A stretch of DNA of 64,000 nt from Gemmatimonadota bacterium (GTDB taxonomy: Bacteria > Latescibacterota > UBA2968), in assembly GCA_009838845.1 (NCBI GenBank), contig VXRD01000170.1:42235-106234 (forward strand). Reading direction: 5' to 3'. Each line of letters begins with the position of its first letter. Within the stretch, counting starts at the first letter, position 1. Shown here piece after piece: positions 1 to 8,280 of the stretch. Under the pieces are notes generated by a model. The model ran no database searches, was not told the DNA's origin, and worked only from the letters and a program-made list of their open reading frames with translations. Both the position numbers and the translations under genes were made by a program.

Positions 1-468
1 CACAACAATGGGGATGGGACCTTTACAGATGTGACCGCTTCCACCGCCGTTGTCGAACAGGTCGGAAAGGGGCATGGTGTGACCCTTGCAGATTATGATA
101 GTGACGGTGATTTGGATATTTACGTCCCTGTTGGGGGGGCGTTCATAGGGGATCAATGGGTGAATCGCTTATACCGCAACGAAGGGAATTCCAACACCTG
201 GCTGGTGGTTAAAACGGTTGGAACTCGGAGCAACCGGGATGGAATCGGGGCAGCGGTGACCGTGCGTGTGGGGTCACTATTATTGTACGCGGAGGTCAGC
301 GGGGGATGCGGCTTCGGATCTACGAATAGCCTTCCGCTGGAGTTCGGGTTGGGGTCCAACAAGCGCGTGGACCTTCTGGAGATTCGATGGCCGAGCGGTG
401 TGGTTCAACGATTTGAGAATCTCCAGGTAAATCAGGTCCTCACGGTGACGGAAGGAGAGGAATTGTGA
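1..468 (+). CDS. CRTAC1-family FG-GAP/ASPIC-UnbV protein, 3' part only
   Basis: The open frame enters from the left edge, so this is the C-terminal 155 codons of a larger gene. It begins inside an FG-GAP/VCBS calcium-binding-type repeat (HNNGDGTFTDV), has another Asp-rich repeat (DYDSDGDLDIY), and ends in an ASPIC/UnbV domain (TRSNRDGIGAAV, then RWPSGVVQRFENL). FG-GAP repeats form beta-propeller blades and ASPIC/UnbV domains follow them in secreted or surface proteins; the substrate or partner is unknown for this family. It is a close paralogue of the gene at 1865-3583. Its stop overlaps the GTG start of the TPR gene by four bases, so the two are probably cotranscribed. Confidence 0.85.
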   Translation, partial: HNNGDGTFTDVTASTAVVEQVGKGHGVTLADYDSDGDLDIYVPVGGAFIGDQWVNRLYRNEGNSNTWLVVKTVGTRSNRDGIGAAVTVRVGSLLLYAEVSGGCGFGSTNSLPLEFGLGSNKRVDLLEIRWPSGVVQRFENLQVNQVLTVTEGEEL

Positions 469-1808
469 ATGCCGGCTTAAAAAAATGGAAAAGAGGTTGG
501 ATATACGCTGTACTCCTCCTGTTGATCGGGCTTATCATCTACTTCTGGCCGTATCCCGAAAAGGAGAAGGGCATGTCCAGGGGGGAGATAAGGTATCATT
601 TAGGGATGGTTCACTTAAACCAGGGCGACCGCGACAAGGCAATGGAGGTCTTCCAAAAAGCAGTCGAATTGGACTCGGATTCTCCGATGCCCTACTTTGG
701 TTTGGGCCTTGTTCACACATCCCATGGCAAATACGATGAGGCGGTGGAGGCCTTCCGCAAGGTAATCGCTCTGCGACCAGATTTTGTGGAGGCCTACTAT
801 AACCTCGGCCGGGTTCTTGCACAGCAGGGCGAGTATACGGAGGCAATTCGAGCCTATGAAAAGGTGGTCGCGATCAACCCGGATCTGACCCAGGTATATT
901 ACAATCTGGGGGAAATCTACATGGAAGGAAAGGAGTATGCCCGGGCCATAGCGAAATACAAGAAGGCGATACAGCGCGATCCCGACTATCGAGATGCCCA
1001 CTACGCGCTGGGAAACGCGTATTCAAAACAGCGCAAGTATCCGGAGGCCATTCAGGCGTACGAACGGACTCTGAAGATCGATCCGGAACACGCGAAGTCC
1101 CACTACGGTTTGGGTATGGCCTACATGAGACAGGGAAAAACCGACGAGGGAGAGCGGGAGTTGGAGATATTCAAACGGCTGTATGCGTATCTGGAAGAGA
1201 TAGAACAGGCGGAAGCCGTCCTTCGACAAAGTCCCAATGATCCTTCTGTTTACGTTGAGTTGGGAGTGATTCACGCGCGCTACGAAAGGTTTGAGCGGGC
1301 TGCCAGGGCGTTTCAACGGGCGATTGCGCTGGACTCAGTTTCGGTAGATGCACATCACAATTTGGGGTTGGTCTATGCACAGCAAGGCATGTATCGGGAG
1401 GCCGAAACGGCATTTCAACGGGCGATTGCGCTGGACTCAGTTTCGGTAGATGCACATCACAATCTGGGCCTGGTCTATGCACAGCAGGACAAATATCGGG
1501 AGGCTGAAACGGCATTTCAGAAGGCGATCGGGCTGGACGCCAAGTTTGCGCCAGCGCATGTTGAGTTGGGTGCGGTACATCAGCAACAGGGTGTGCTGGA
1601 TAAGGCGATGGCCGAATATCAACGGGCGATTGCGCTGGATCCCCATCTTTTGAAGGCCCATAACAACCTCGGGGTCATCTACGCAGCGCAAGGGCGATTA
1701 CTGGAAGCAGTGGCGGCCTGGAAGGCGGCGCTTGCGATCGATCCGACCGATCCCGAAACGAAAAGAAATTTGGAAGAGGCAGAAGAGATCGCACGCAAAG
1801 CGCCCTAA
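465..1808 (+). CDS. Membrane-anchored tetratricopeptide-repeat protein
   Basis: 447 residues. A basic N-terminus precedes one hydrophobic segment (about residues 12-29, WIYAVLLLLIGLIIYFW), then from about residue 40 to the end come consecutive 34-residue TPR units (for example YYNLGRVLAQQGEYTEAIRAYEKVVAINPD). A short non-TPR stretch near residues 228-255 splits the array in two. The layout predicts a signal-anchored protein with a helical protein-binding solenoid outside the cytoplasm. The start is a GTG overlapping the previous stop (GTGA). TPR proteins commonly sit next to CRTAC1-type proteins, as they do here on both sides, suggesting a joint surface assembly; that role is inference. One 34-residue unit has been tandemly duplicated at DNA level. 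Confidence 0.9.
   Translation: MNAGLKKWKRGWIYAVLLLLIGLIIYFWPYPEKEKGMSRGEIRYHLGMVHLNQGDRDKAMEVFQKAVELDSDSPMPYFGLGLVHTSHGKYDEAVEAFRKVIALRPDFVEAYYNLGRVLAQQGEYTEAIRAYEKVVAINPDLTQVYYNLGEIYMEGKEYARAIAKYKKAIQRDPDYRDAHYALGNAYSKQRKYPEAIQAYERTLKIDPEHAKSHYGLGMAYMRQGKTDEGERELEIFKRLYAYLEEIEQAEAVLRQSPNDPSVYVELGVIHARYERFERAARAFQRAIALDSVSVDAHHNLGLVYAQQGMYREAETAFQRAIALDSVSVDAHHNLGLVYAQQDKYREAETAFQKAIGLDAKFAPAHVELGAVHQQQGVLDKAMAEYQRAIALDPHLLKAHNNLGVIYAAQGRLLEAVAAWKAALAIDPTDPETKRNLEEAEEIARKAP
1311..1514 (+). repeat. Two-copy 102-bp tandem repeat inside the TPR gene
   Basis: Copy one is 1311-1412 and copy two is 1413-1514. The first 51 bases of both copies are identical and the rest differ at only a few positions. 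102 bp is exactly one TPR unit (34 codons), so the duplication added one repeat without changing frame. The retained DNA identity implies a recent event. Confidence 0.9.
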
Positions 1809-1864
1809 AGGTGGCGTTACGGATGTGTTGGGACCTGCAAGGTGGATAGAAAGGATCGTTCAGG

Positions 1865-3583
1865 ATGTTCTGGTTTCACTCAGCACGAGTGTGGACAACC
1901 CGTTTCATGATTCTCGTCGCGTTATTTGGCCTGACCTGTGGTCCAAAACGGGATCCAGGCGATGCACAGGGCGTTCGATTTGTGGATATCACGGTTCAGG
2001 CGGAAGTCGAATTCCGCCACGTCCACGGAGGGAGTGGGCAAAAGTATTTCGTGGAGACGATGGGAGCAGGCTGCGCCTTTTTTGACTGCGATGGCGATGG
2101 TGACCTGGACCTGTATGCTGTCAACGGTGCCCCACTTCCGGAGTTTGTAGGAAATGAGATGCCGACGAACAGGCTTTATCGGAACAATGGGGATGGAACA
2201 TTCACCGATGTGACGGAGCGCGCCGCCGTGGGCGACACGGGATACGGAACGGGATGCACCACCGGCGACTATGACAACGACGGAGATCTGGACCTCTATG
2301 TGACCAACTACGGTTCCAACATCCTCTATCGAAACAACGGGGATGGGACGTTCACCGACGTGACGGAGCGCGCCGCCGTGGGCGACAGCCACTGGGGATC
2401 TGGGTGCTCGTTTCTGGACTACGATAACGACGGGGATCTGGACCTCTACGTGGCCAACTACCTCGATTACGCTCTGGACGATCCGCGAATTGATCTGATC
2501 CCCTATATCGTCGATTATCAGGGCACCGGTGCCTCGGATCTGAAGACATATCCCCATCCGCACAACTTCAATGGTGCGCCCGACCGACTCTATCGGAACA
2601 ACGGGGATGGGACATTCACCGATGTAGCCGATGCAGCCGGTGTAGCCAATACCGAAGGGAAAAGCCTGGGCGTAGTCGTCACAGACTACGACGACGATGG
2701 AGATCCCGATCTGTATGTGGCTAACGATATGGTCGGGAATTTCCTCTATCGGAACAACGGAGACGGGACATTCACCGATGTGGGATTGATCTCCGGGGTC
2801 GGTTACAACGAGAACGGCCAGGAGGAGGGAGGCATGGGCGTGGATGCTGGCGATTACGACAACGACGGGTGGATGGATCTGATTGTGACCAATTTCCAGC
2901 ATGAGACTTATACCCTCTACCGCAACAACGGGGATGGGACATTCACCGATGTGTCGTTTGCCTCCGGTACGGGCAGAGTCACCCGGCCTTACCTCGGATG
3001 GGGGGTCGGTTTTTTCGACTATAACAACGACGGGTACAGCGATCTTTTCGCGGCCAACGGTCACGTGCAGGACAACATCGAAAAGCTGGACGGATCAACC
3101 TCTTATCCACAGCGCAATCTCCTTTTTCACAATAACGGGGATGGGACGTTCGCCGACACTTCCCTGAAGTCCGGAGATGGGATGCGCCTTGTGAAAGCCA
3201 GTCGTGGAACGGCGTTCGGGGATTATGACAACGACGGAGATGTCGATCTGTTTGTCCTCAACTCCAACGAGCGGGCGGACCTGCTGCGCAACGACGGGGG
3301 AAATCAGAACAACTATCTGACAGTCCGAACTGTGGGGACGGTGAGCAACCGGGATGGAATTGGTGCCAGGGTGAGGGTAGTCTCTGGAAGGCTGAGACAG
3401 GTGAAGGAGGTGCGGAGCGGATCCAGCTATCTCTCTCAGAACGATCTCCGGGTTCACTTCGGGTTGGGCAGTCGTTCAACAGTGGATACCCTGATGATTC
3501 GGTGGCCCAGCGGAACGGTGCAGGTGCTGACGGATATACCCGCCAATCGAGTTTGGACAGTGACTGAACAGACGGGCCCATAA
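1865..3583 (+). CDS. CRTAC1-family FG-GAP/ASPIC-UnbV secreted protein
   Basis: 572 residues. The N-terminus has a hydrophobic export segment (about residues 13-24, MILVALFGLTC) with a cysteine at its end; the context GLTC is a poor lipobox, so a lipoprotein is possible but not certain. There follow at least seven FG-GAP/VCBS repeats, each with an Asp-rich loop (DYDNDGDLDLYV) and a linker RNNGDGTFTDV, then a C-terminal ASPIC/UnbV domain from about residue 485 (NRDGIGARVRV, RWPSGTVQVL). A beta-propeller surface protein is expected. AAAGGA precedes the ATG by about nine bases. It is a paralogue of the truncated gene at the window start, lying 56 bp behind the TPR gene. The repeated linkers are also near-identical as DNA, notably the blocks around 2177-2236 and 2325-2388. 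Confidence 0.9.
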   Translation: MFWFHSARVWTTRFMILVALFGLTCGPKRDPGDAQGVRFVDITVQAEVEFRHVHGGSGQKYFVETMGAGCAFFDCDGDGDLDLYAVNGAPLPEFVGNEMPTNRLYRNNGDGTFTDVTERAAVGDTGYGTGCTTGDYDNDGDLDLYVTNYGSNILYRNNGDGTFTDVTERAAVGDSHWGSGCSFLDYDNDGDLDLYVANYLDYALDDPRIDLIPYIVDYQGTGASDLKTYPHPHNFNGAPDRLYRNNGDGTFTDVADAAGVANTEGKSLGVVVTDYDDDGDPDLYVANDMVGNFLYRNNGDGTFTDVGLISGVGYNENGQEEGGMGVDAGDYDNDGWMDLIVTNFQHETYTLYRNNGDGTFTDVSFASGTGRVTRPYLGWGVGFFDYNNDGYSDLFAANGHVQDNIEKLDGSTSYPQRNLLFHNNGDGTFADTSLKSGDGMRLVKASRGTAFGDYDNDGDVDLFVLNSNERADLLRNDGGNQNNYLTVRTVGTVSNRDGIGARVRVVSGRLRQVKEVRSGSSYLSQNDLRVHFGLGSRSTVDTLMIRWPSGTVQVLTDIPANRVWTVTEQTGP

Positions 3584-3594
3584 GGGATAAAAAG

Positions 3595-4761
3595 ATGAAA
3601 ATTACCGATATCAAGCCGATGGCGATTAAAATTCCCCGGGAAGATACCTTTGGCGGAAAGGGAGTGGAAGAAGAGCAGGCGAAGGAGCGGACCTACGATG
3701 TGCAGCCGGGATGGCGCGGACTCTATTCCCGCCAGACCGAGACGACGCTGGTCAAAGTGGAGACCGACAGTGGCATTGTGGGATGGGGAGAGGGACAGGC
3801 ACCAATCGGCCCGGAGGTGACGGCGATGGTAATCGACAAGGTGCTAAGGCCGATTCTGATCGGAAGAGACCCGGCCGAGTGGGGAGTATTGAAACACGAG
3901 ATGTATCACGCGATGAACCTGAGGGGACACTACTCCGGGTTTATGGTACACGGCCTTGCGGCAGTAGATTCCGCCCTGTGGGATATCCAGGGGCAGAAGC
4001 TGGGTGCGCCGGTAGTAGAACTTCTCGGCGGGGCTTTTCGAGATCGAGTACCGGTTTATGTTTCGGGGGTGCGGGGAAACTCAATTGAGGAAATGGCAGA
4101 GACGGCACGCGGGCATATATCGGAGGGTTTCCGGGCGCTCAAGATGTTTTTGGGCTTCGGAATTGAAAGAGATTTAAAACACGTCGAGGGAATTCGAGAT
4201 GCTGTGGGGCCAAATGTCCGGCTGATGGTGGATGCACTGTGGAATTATGACACACCGACGGCCCTGCAATTGGGACGGCACCTGGAGCGGCTGGGGGTGT
4301 TCTGGTTTGAAACGCCGACCAGCCCGGAGGATATCGAGGGCCACGCGGAGATTGCCCGGGAACTGGATATGTTCGTTGCGGCCGGAGAGACCGAGACAAC
4401 GCGGTACCAATTTCTCAACTGGTTTCAGGCGCGGGGGCTGGATATCGCACAGCCCGATGTGGGGCGTTGCGGAATTACGGAAACCAGGAAAATTGCCGAT
4501 CTGGCCGAAACATTCAATATCCCCATTGCGCTGCATGCAGGGATCTGTCTGCCGCCCAGTATCGCGGCTTCAATCCATGTGGCATTGGCCATTCCGAATT
4601 TGATTTTCCAGGAGTATCAACCGCTGATGCTCGGTCTTTCCAACCAGTTTTTGAAACGACCCATCGTGTGTGAGGAGGGCCATTTCCGCCTGCCTGAGGG
4701 GTCGGGGCTGGGAATTGAGATGGACGAAGATGCCCTATCTCAATATGTGGTTTATCCGTGA
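3595..4761 (+). CDS. Enolase-superfamily (mandelate racemase/muconate lactonizing) enzyme
   Basis: 388 residues. An N-terminal capping domain (about 1-130) is followed by the TIM-barrel domain with the superfamily's metal ligands in order: Asp213 (LMVDALWN), Glu239 (WFETP) and Glu265 (AAGETE). Candidate acid/base residues are Lys183 (ALKMF), Asp288 (QPDVGRCG) and His314 (IALHAG). Members abstract the alpha-proton of a carboxylate to dehydrate, racemise or cycloisomerise sugar acids; the exact substrate cannot be assigned. The Lys motif is K-x-F rather than the K-x-K of classical mandelate racemase. The gene begins 11 bp after the CRTAC1-type gene and is followed by a DUF3604 gene, suggesting one transcription unit. 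Confidence 0.92.
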   Translation: MKITDIKPMAIKIPREDTFGGKGVEEEQAKERTYDVQPGWRGLYSRQTETTLVKVETDSGIVGWGEGQAPIGPEVTAMVIDKVLRPILIGRDPAEWGVLKHEMYHAMNLRGHYSGFMVHGLAAVDSALWDIQGQKLGAPVVELLGGAFRDRVPVYVSGVRGNSIEEMAETARGHISEGFRALKMFLGFGIERDLKHVEGIRDAVGPNVRLMVDALWNYDTPTALQLGRHLERLGVFWFETPTSPEDIEGHAEIARELDMFVAAGETETTRYQFLNWFQARGLDIAQPDVGRCGITETRKIADLAETFNIPIALHAGICLPPSIAASIHVALAIPNLIFQEYQPLMLGLSNQFLKRPIVCEEGHFRLPEGSGLGIEMDEDALSQYVVYP

Positions 4762-4820
4762 CAGGTAATATCCGTTGAGATCGTCAATCAATGAGCGATC
4801 AATAGCCGGACTTAAACGAG

Positions 4821-6755
4821 GTGGCGGGTATGATTTTTTCTCAGGACGACGCAACTGGTCAGGTGACGCTTTCACCAGAGGGTCCCTTTGTCACCGGCTC
4901 ATATGTGACCTTGACGTTAACGTTTACAACAGGCGAGGACGGCCTGGCTGAAGGTGCGCGGTTGCGTGTTGGGATGCCCAATACCGGGTGGGAGCCTGTC
5001 GTGGTGCCCCAACTCCGATACTGGGACGAACTGGTGCGGGGAAAAGATCGAAAGTACGCACCCTTTTATGCGGTCAACACGACAGCAGAGATAGTCACCC
5101 AGGGAGACGCTGTGCTGCACCTGGAGACGATGGAGCGTATGCTGATTCCCGATGAAGACCCTGCAGAGGCTTATTGGCGATGGTGGATCACGGCGACGGT
5201 AGAGGATGGGCCTCTGGCCGGAGGAGACCAGATAGTGTTGACTTACGGTGACCCTCGATTTGTGAGACGCGGTGTAAGGGTTCAGACCTTTCCGGAAGAC
5301 GAACTGACGATTTCGGTATATGTGGACTCGGGCGATGGGAATTGGATGCGCCCCAAAGGCGCGCCGGTTGAACTGGACGTGGTGTCAGGCGCTCCTGCAC
5401 GGGCCAATGTAGTAGTCCCGTCTGTGATTACGGGACCCGTCCCTCCGGTGCGGATTGCTCTGACAGACGCCTGTCACTGCCGTCCGAACGACGATCCGCC
5501 CAGGTCCCTGATCCTGCGCGACGAGCGCTGGCGCCGGGTGGGCAATGTCCGATTCTCCGGATTGCAGCCGGTTAAAGTGGAACTGGAAAATTCGGGAGCC
5601 ATTTTTGAGAGGGTGACGCTGACCGATTCGGGGGGAGAACAGATCTGGGGGACTTCCAATCCGTGCATTCACTCGGATGAGGACAATTTGCAGCTTTTCT
5701 GGGGGGACCTGCACGCCCAGAGTGAATATCACGTGATGCACTCGCAAAAAAAGGACGCCCGCCAACCCGGCTGGTCCAAGGGCATTTCCTGCGGCACGCC
5801 GGACGATGTGTATCAGTACGCCCGGGATGTATCGCTGCTCGATTTTGTGTCCATTACTGATCAGGGCGCGATTACAGGCGTGGGCTGGGAGCTTCTCCAG
5901 CAGAAGGCCATTGAGTATTATCGACCGGGAGAATTTGTAACGTTCAAGTCCTATGAGGCTGGCTCTCCAGTGGGCCATCGGAATGTGTATTTTCGGGACG
6001 TTGCGGTTGAGCCGCCTCAGGATGCCGGGACGTTCAGCTATATGCCCGATTTTCTGTACGAGTACTATCGAGGACGCAGGGATGTAATGTTGATCCCGCA
6101 TCACGTCAAGACGTGGACAGATTGGTCACTTCACGATCCGGACCTGGAACCTTTAATGGAGATCTATTCGTGCTGGGGACAATCTGAAAATCCCTCAATG
6201 GACCGGTGGGACAAGGGGGTGACGCCGGGGGCTGGGGCATGGGAAGCACTGAGACGGGGTTACCGACTGGGTATGATCGCCAGCAGCGACAACCATGTGG
6301 GCATGCCGGGACGGAGCTATCAGCACGACCGACAGGCCCATACGCCTTTTCCAGGAGGACTTGCAGCGGTCTGGGCGCCAGAGCTGACACGGGAGACGCT
6401 CTTCGATGCGCTCAAAAGCCGTCGCTGTTACGGCACTACGGGTGCTCGCATTATCCTGGACTTCACACTCAACGATCAGCCTATGGGGAGCATTTTGGAG
6501 GTCGAGAGAGGCGAGGTGCCGAGAGAAATCTATGCCTATATTCGGGGCACAGACGCAATCGATCGCGTTGAGGTCGTGCAGAACGGAAAGGTCGTTGAGA
6601 CTGGAACGCCTCCCCACCGGGATAGACAGGATATCTATCGTTTGCAGTGGCGGGACACCACGGCGCTTGAGGCGAATACCCATTACTACATCCGCGTAAT
6701 CCAGACCGATGGCGAGATGGGCTGGTCGTCTCCGATCTGGGTGGATCGGGTATAG
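4821..6755 (+). CDS. DUF3604 / CehA-McbA family metallohydrolase
   Basis: 644 residues from a GTG start; an ATG lies three codons later (4830). The first ~285 residues are beta-rich and unassigned. From about residue 290 comes a PHP-type metal-binding domain: WGDLHAQSE (His298), a SITDQG motif, LIPHHVK and ASSDNHVGMPG, the His/Asp set expected for DUF3604. Characterised relatives (carbaryl hydrolase CehA, McbA) hydrolyse carbamate esters, but most members are uncharacterised and the substrate here is unknown. The C-terminal ~120 residues (GAR to the end) look like a beta-sandwich appended to the catalytic domain. No signal peptide is visible. It follows the enolase-superfamily gene by 59 bp. 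Confidence 0.88.
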   Translation: MAGMIFSQDDATGQVTLSPEGPFVTGSYVTLTLTFTTGEDGLAEGARLRVGMPNTGWEPVVVPQLRYWDELVRGKDRKYAPFYAVNTTAEIVTQGDAVLHLETMERMLIPDEDPAEAYWRWWITATVEDGPLAGGDQIVLTYGDPRFVRRGVRVQTFPEDELTISVYVDSGDGNWMRPKGAPVELDVVSGAPARANVVVPSVITGPVPPVRIALTDACHCRPNDDPPRSLILRDERWRRVGNVRFSGLQPVKVELENSGAIFERVTLTDSGGEQIWGTSNPCIHSDEDNLQLFWGDLHAQSEYHVMHSQKKDARQPGWSKGISCGTPDDVYQYARDVSLLDFVSITDQGAITGVGWELLQQKAIEYYRPGEFVTFKSYEAGSPVGHRNVYFRDVAVEPPQDAGTFSYMPDFLYEYYRGRRDVMLIPHHVKTWTDWSLHDPDLEPLMEIYSCWGQSENPSMDRWDKGVTPGAGAWEALRRGYRLGMIASSDNHVGMPGRSYQHDRQAHTPFPGGLAAVWAPELTRETLFDALKSRRCYGTTGARIILDFTLNDQPMGSILEVERGEVPREIYAYIRGTDAIDRVEVVQNGKVVETGTPPHRDRQDIYRLQWRDTTALEANTHYYIRVIQTDGEMGWSSPIWVDRV

Positions 6756-6804
6756 AGAAGTCGCCCTGGCACCGCATCCGATGTCTCCTCCACACAAACA
6801 GTGA

Positions 6805-6833
6805 TTGCCTACCATGTAAAGATTGTGCATAAT
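6805..6833 (+). promoter_or_regulatory. Candidate sigma-70 promoter for the alcohol dehydrogenase gene
   Basis: A -35-like TTGCCT (6805-6810) and a -10-like CATAAT (6828-6833) are separated by 17 bp, about 50 bp before the gene start. It is identified by eye only. Confidence 0.35.
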
Positions 6834-6882
6834 AACAAAGTAAACGACCTCAAACACATATCCTTTGAACTGCACAAATACC

Positions 6883-7905
6883 ATGCGCGCTGTACGCAAA
6901 CTAAAACCCGGTCCTGGACACATCGCCTTATGCAACACACCAGAACCGGATATCGAACATCCCGACGACATCAAAATCGCCGTTCAGAGCGGCGGACTCT
7001 GCGGCACCGATCTCCACATCCGCCACGGCGGTTATGGCTCTCGCCCACCTGTCACGCTTTGCCATGAACTCTCAGGTGAAGTCGTCAAAGTCGGCACCAA
7101 TGTCACCCGCATCAAAACAGGTGACCGCGTCACGATCCTTCCCACGGCAAATGGCGCATGTGGGCACTGTCGCCATTGTCGGGCCAGCGAATTTTTCTTT
7201 TGTCCCCAGCGCAAATCCGTTGGCAGCATGCGCGACGGCGGATTTGCCGAATACTGCGTCATCCCCCAAAACCTCGCCTTCCCGCTTCCCGAATCCGTCT
7301 CCTATGACACCGCCGCGCTTGTTGAACCCCTCGCCTGCTGCATCAAAGCCGTTCTTTTTTACACAAAAATCGTACCCGGCGACCTGGTACTCATTTCTGG
7401 TCCCGGTCCCATTGGCCTGATGTGTGCCGACCTCGCCAGACTTGCAGGTGGGCGCGTTATTGTCTGCGGAACAGACCGCGACGCCCATCGCCTCGCTATG
7501 GCTAAAGGCGCAGAACACACCGTAGATGTCACGCGCGAAAATATATCCGAATGTGTCCGCTCGCTCAACAGCGACGGTGCCGATATTGTCATCGAATGTG
7601 CTGGTGCTGCCGCCTCCATCGATCAATGCCTCGACGCCGTGCGTCCCCTCGGCACATTCACACAGGTGGCACTGGTCGAACACCCCGTTGAAGTGAATTG
7701 GGGCAAAATCATCTACAAACAGCTCTCCATAAACAGTTCTATTGCCCAGAACTGGCCCAGTTGGCAACGCGCCCTCGAAATGGTCATCGCCAAAACAATA
7801 GATCCCTCGGCATACATATCCCACAGGCTGCCACTCGAAAATTGGGAACAAGCATTTGATGGCGCAGAGCGACAGGAGGGATTAAAATACGTCCTGTACC
7901 CTTAA
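6883..7905 (+). CDS. Zinc-dependent medium-chain alcohol/sorbitol dehydrogenase-like protein
   Basis: 340 residues from the second ATG; an in-frame ATG at 6865 would add six residues, but family members begin near MRAV. Catalytic zinc ligands are Cys40 (GLCGTD), His61 and Glu62 (CHELSG). The structural-zinc lobe has Cys93, Cys96, Cys99 and Cys107. A Rossmann segment (ISGPGPIGLMCADLA) follows at about residue 175. The family oxidises polyols or secondary alcohols with NAD(P)+; sorbitol/xylitol or threonine dehydrogenase-type activity is plausible. It runs convergently into the cupin gene, overlapping it by four bases, and is near a Gfo/Idh/MocA enzyme, supporting a role in sugar or polyol breakdown. 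Confidence 0.92.
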   Translation: MRAVRKLKPGPGHIALCNTPEPDIEHPDDIKIAVQSGGLCGTDLHIRHGGYGSRPPVTLCHELSGEVVKVGTNVTRIKTGDRVTILPTANGACGHCRHCRASEFFFCPQRKSVGSMRDGGFAEYCVIPQNLAFPLPESVSYDTAALVEPLACCIKAVLFYTKIVPGDLVLISGPGPIGLMCADLARLAGGRVIVCGTDRDAHRLAMAKGAEHTVDVTRENISECVRSLNSDGADIVIECAGAAASIDQCLDAVRPLGTFTQVALVEHPVEVNWGKIIYKQLSINSSIAQNWPSWQRALEMVIAKTIDPSAYISHRLPLENWEQAFDGAERQEGLKYVLYP

Positions 7906-8264
7906 CCCACCGGCACAGTCACCAGGATGTGTTCAATCCAATCGTCGCTGTCATTGATCAACTGGTGATACGTATAAGGCGGTAAATGTACGGCATCGCC
8001 CGGCTCCACGGGATAAATCTCGTCATCGATCTTCATCTTGCCATGGCCGCGCGTAAAATAATAAATCTGTTCTTTGTCATCGTGCATGTGGTAATCGCCC
8101 GCCTTGCGGCTCTGCATCATGTGCAGGGTAAATCCCGATGCTGCCAACATCGGTGCTTCTTCCTCGCTCAAACCAGCAGACCCCTTCTGCCTGAAAATCG
8201 ACCAGATCAACGCCGTTTCATGGCCCACTGTGGGCGTGGCATCTTGCCAATTGCGAATCACCAT
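7902..8264 (-). CDS. Cupin_2-domain protein
   Basis: 120 residues, a single small beta-barrel. The metal-binding cupin motif is visible as HMHDDKEQIYYFTRGHG with a distal His in PYTYHQL. The start at 8264 is chosen because GGAGG lies eight bases before it; an ATG at 8279 is in frame but overlaps that ribosome-binding site. Small cupins bind or isomerise sugars or act as metal-dependent dioxygenases, so the function is open. It lies 16 bp downstream of the Gfo/Idh/MocA gene and is surely cotranscribed with it, pointing to carbohydrate metabolism. Confidence 0.85.
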   Translation of the reverse strand: MVIRNWQDATPTVGHETALIWSIFRQKGSAGLSEEEAPMLAASGFTLHMMQSRKAGDYHMHDDKEQIYYFTRGHGKMKIDDEIYPVEPGDAVHLPPYTYHQLINDSDDWIEHILVTVPVG

Positions 8265-8280
8265 CTGTCTTTCCTCCATT

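Noticed and set aside
1922-3064. 380-codon open frame on the minus strand
   Set aside because: It is antisense to the CRTAC1-type gene, and its Val/Ile repeats are the reverse reading of the Asp-rich propeller repeats.
2177-3160. Regularly recurring ~30-base units that could suggest a CRISPR array
   Set aside because: They are in-frame codons for the RNNGDGTFTDV linkers of FG-GAP repeats with coding sequence between them, and no cas genes are near.
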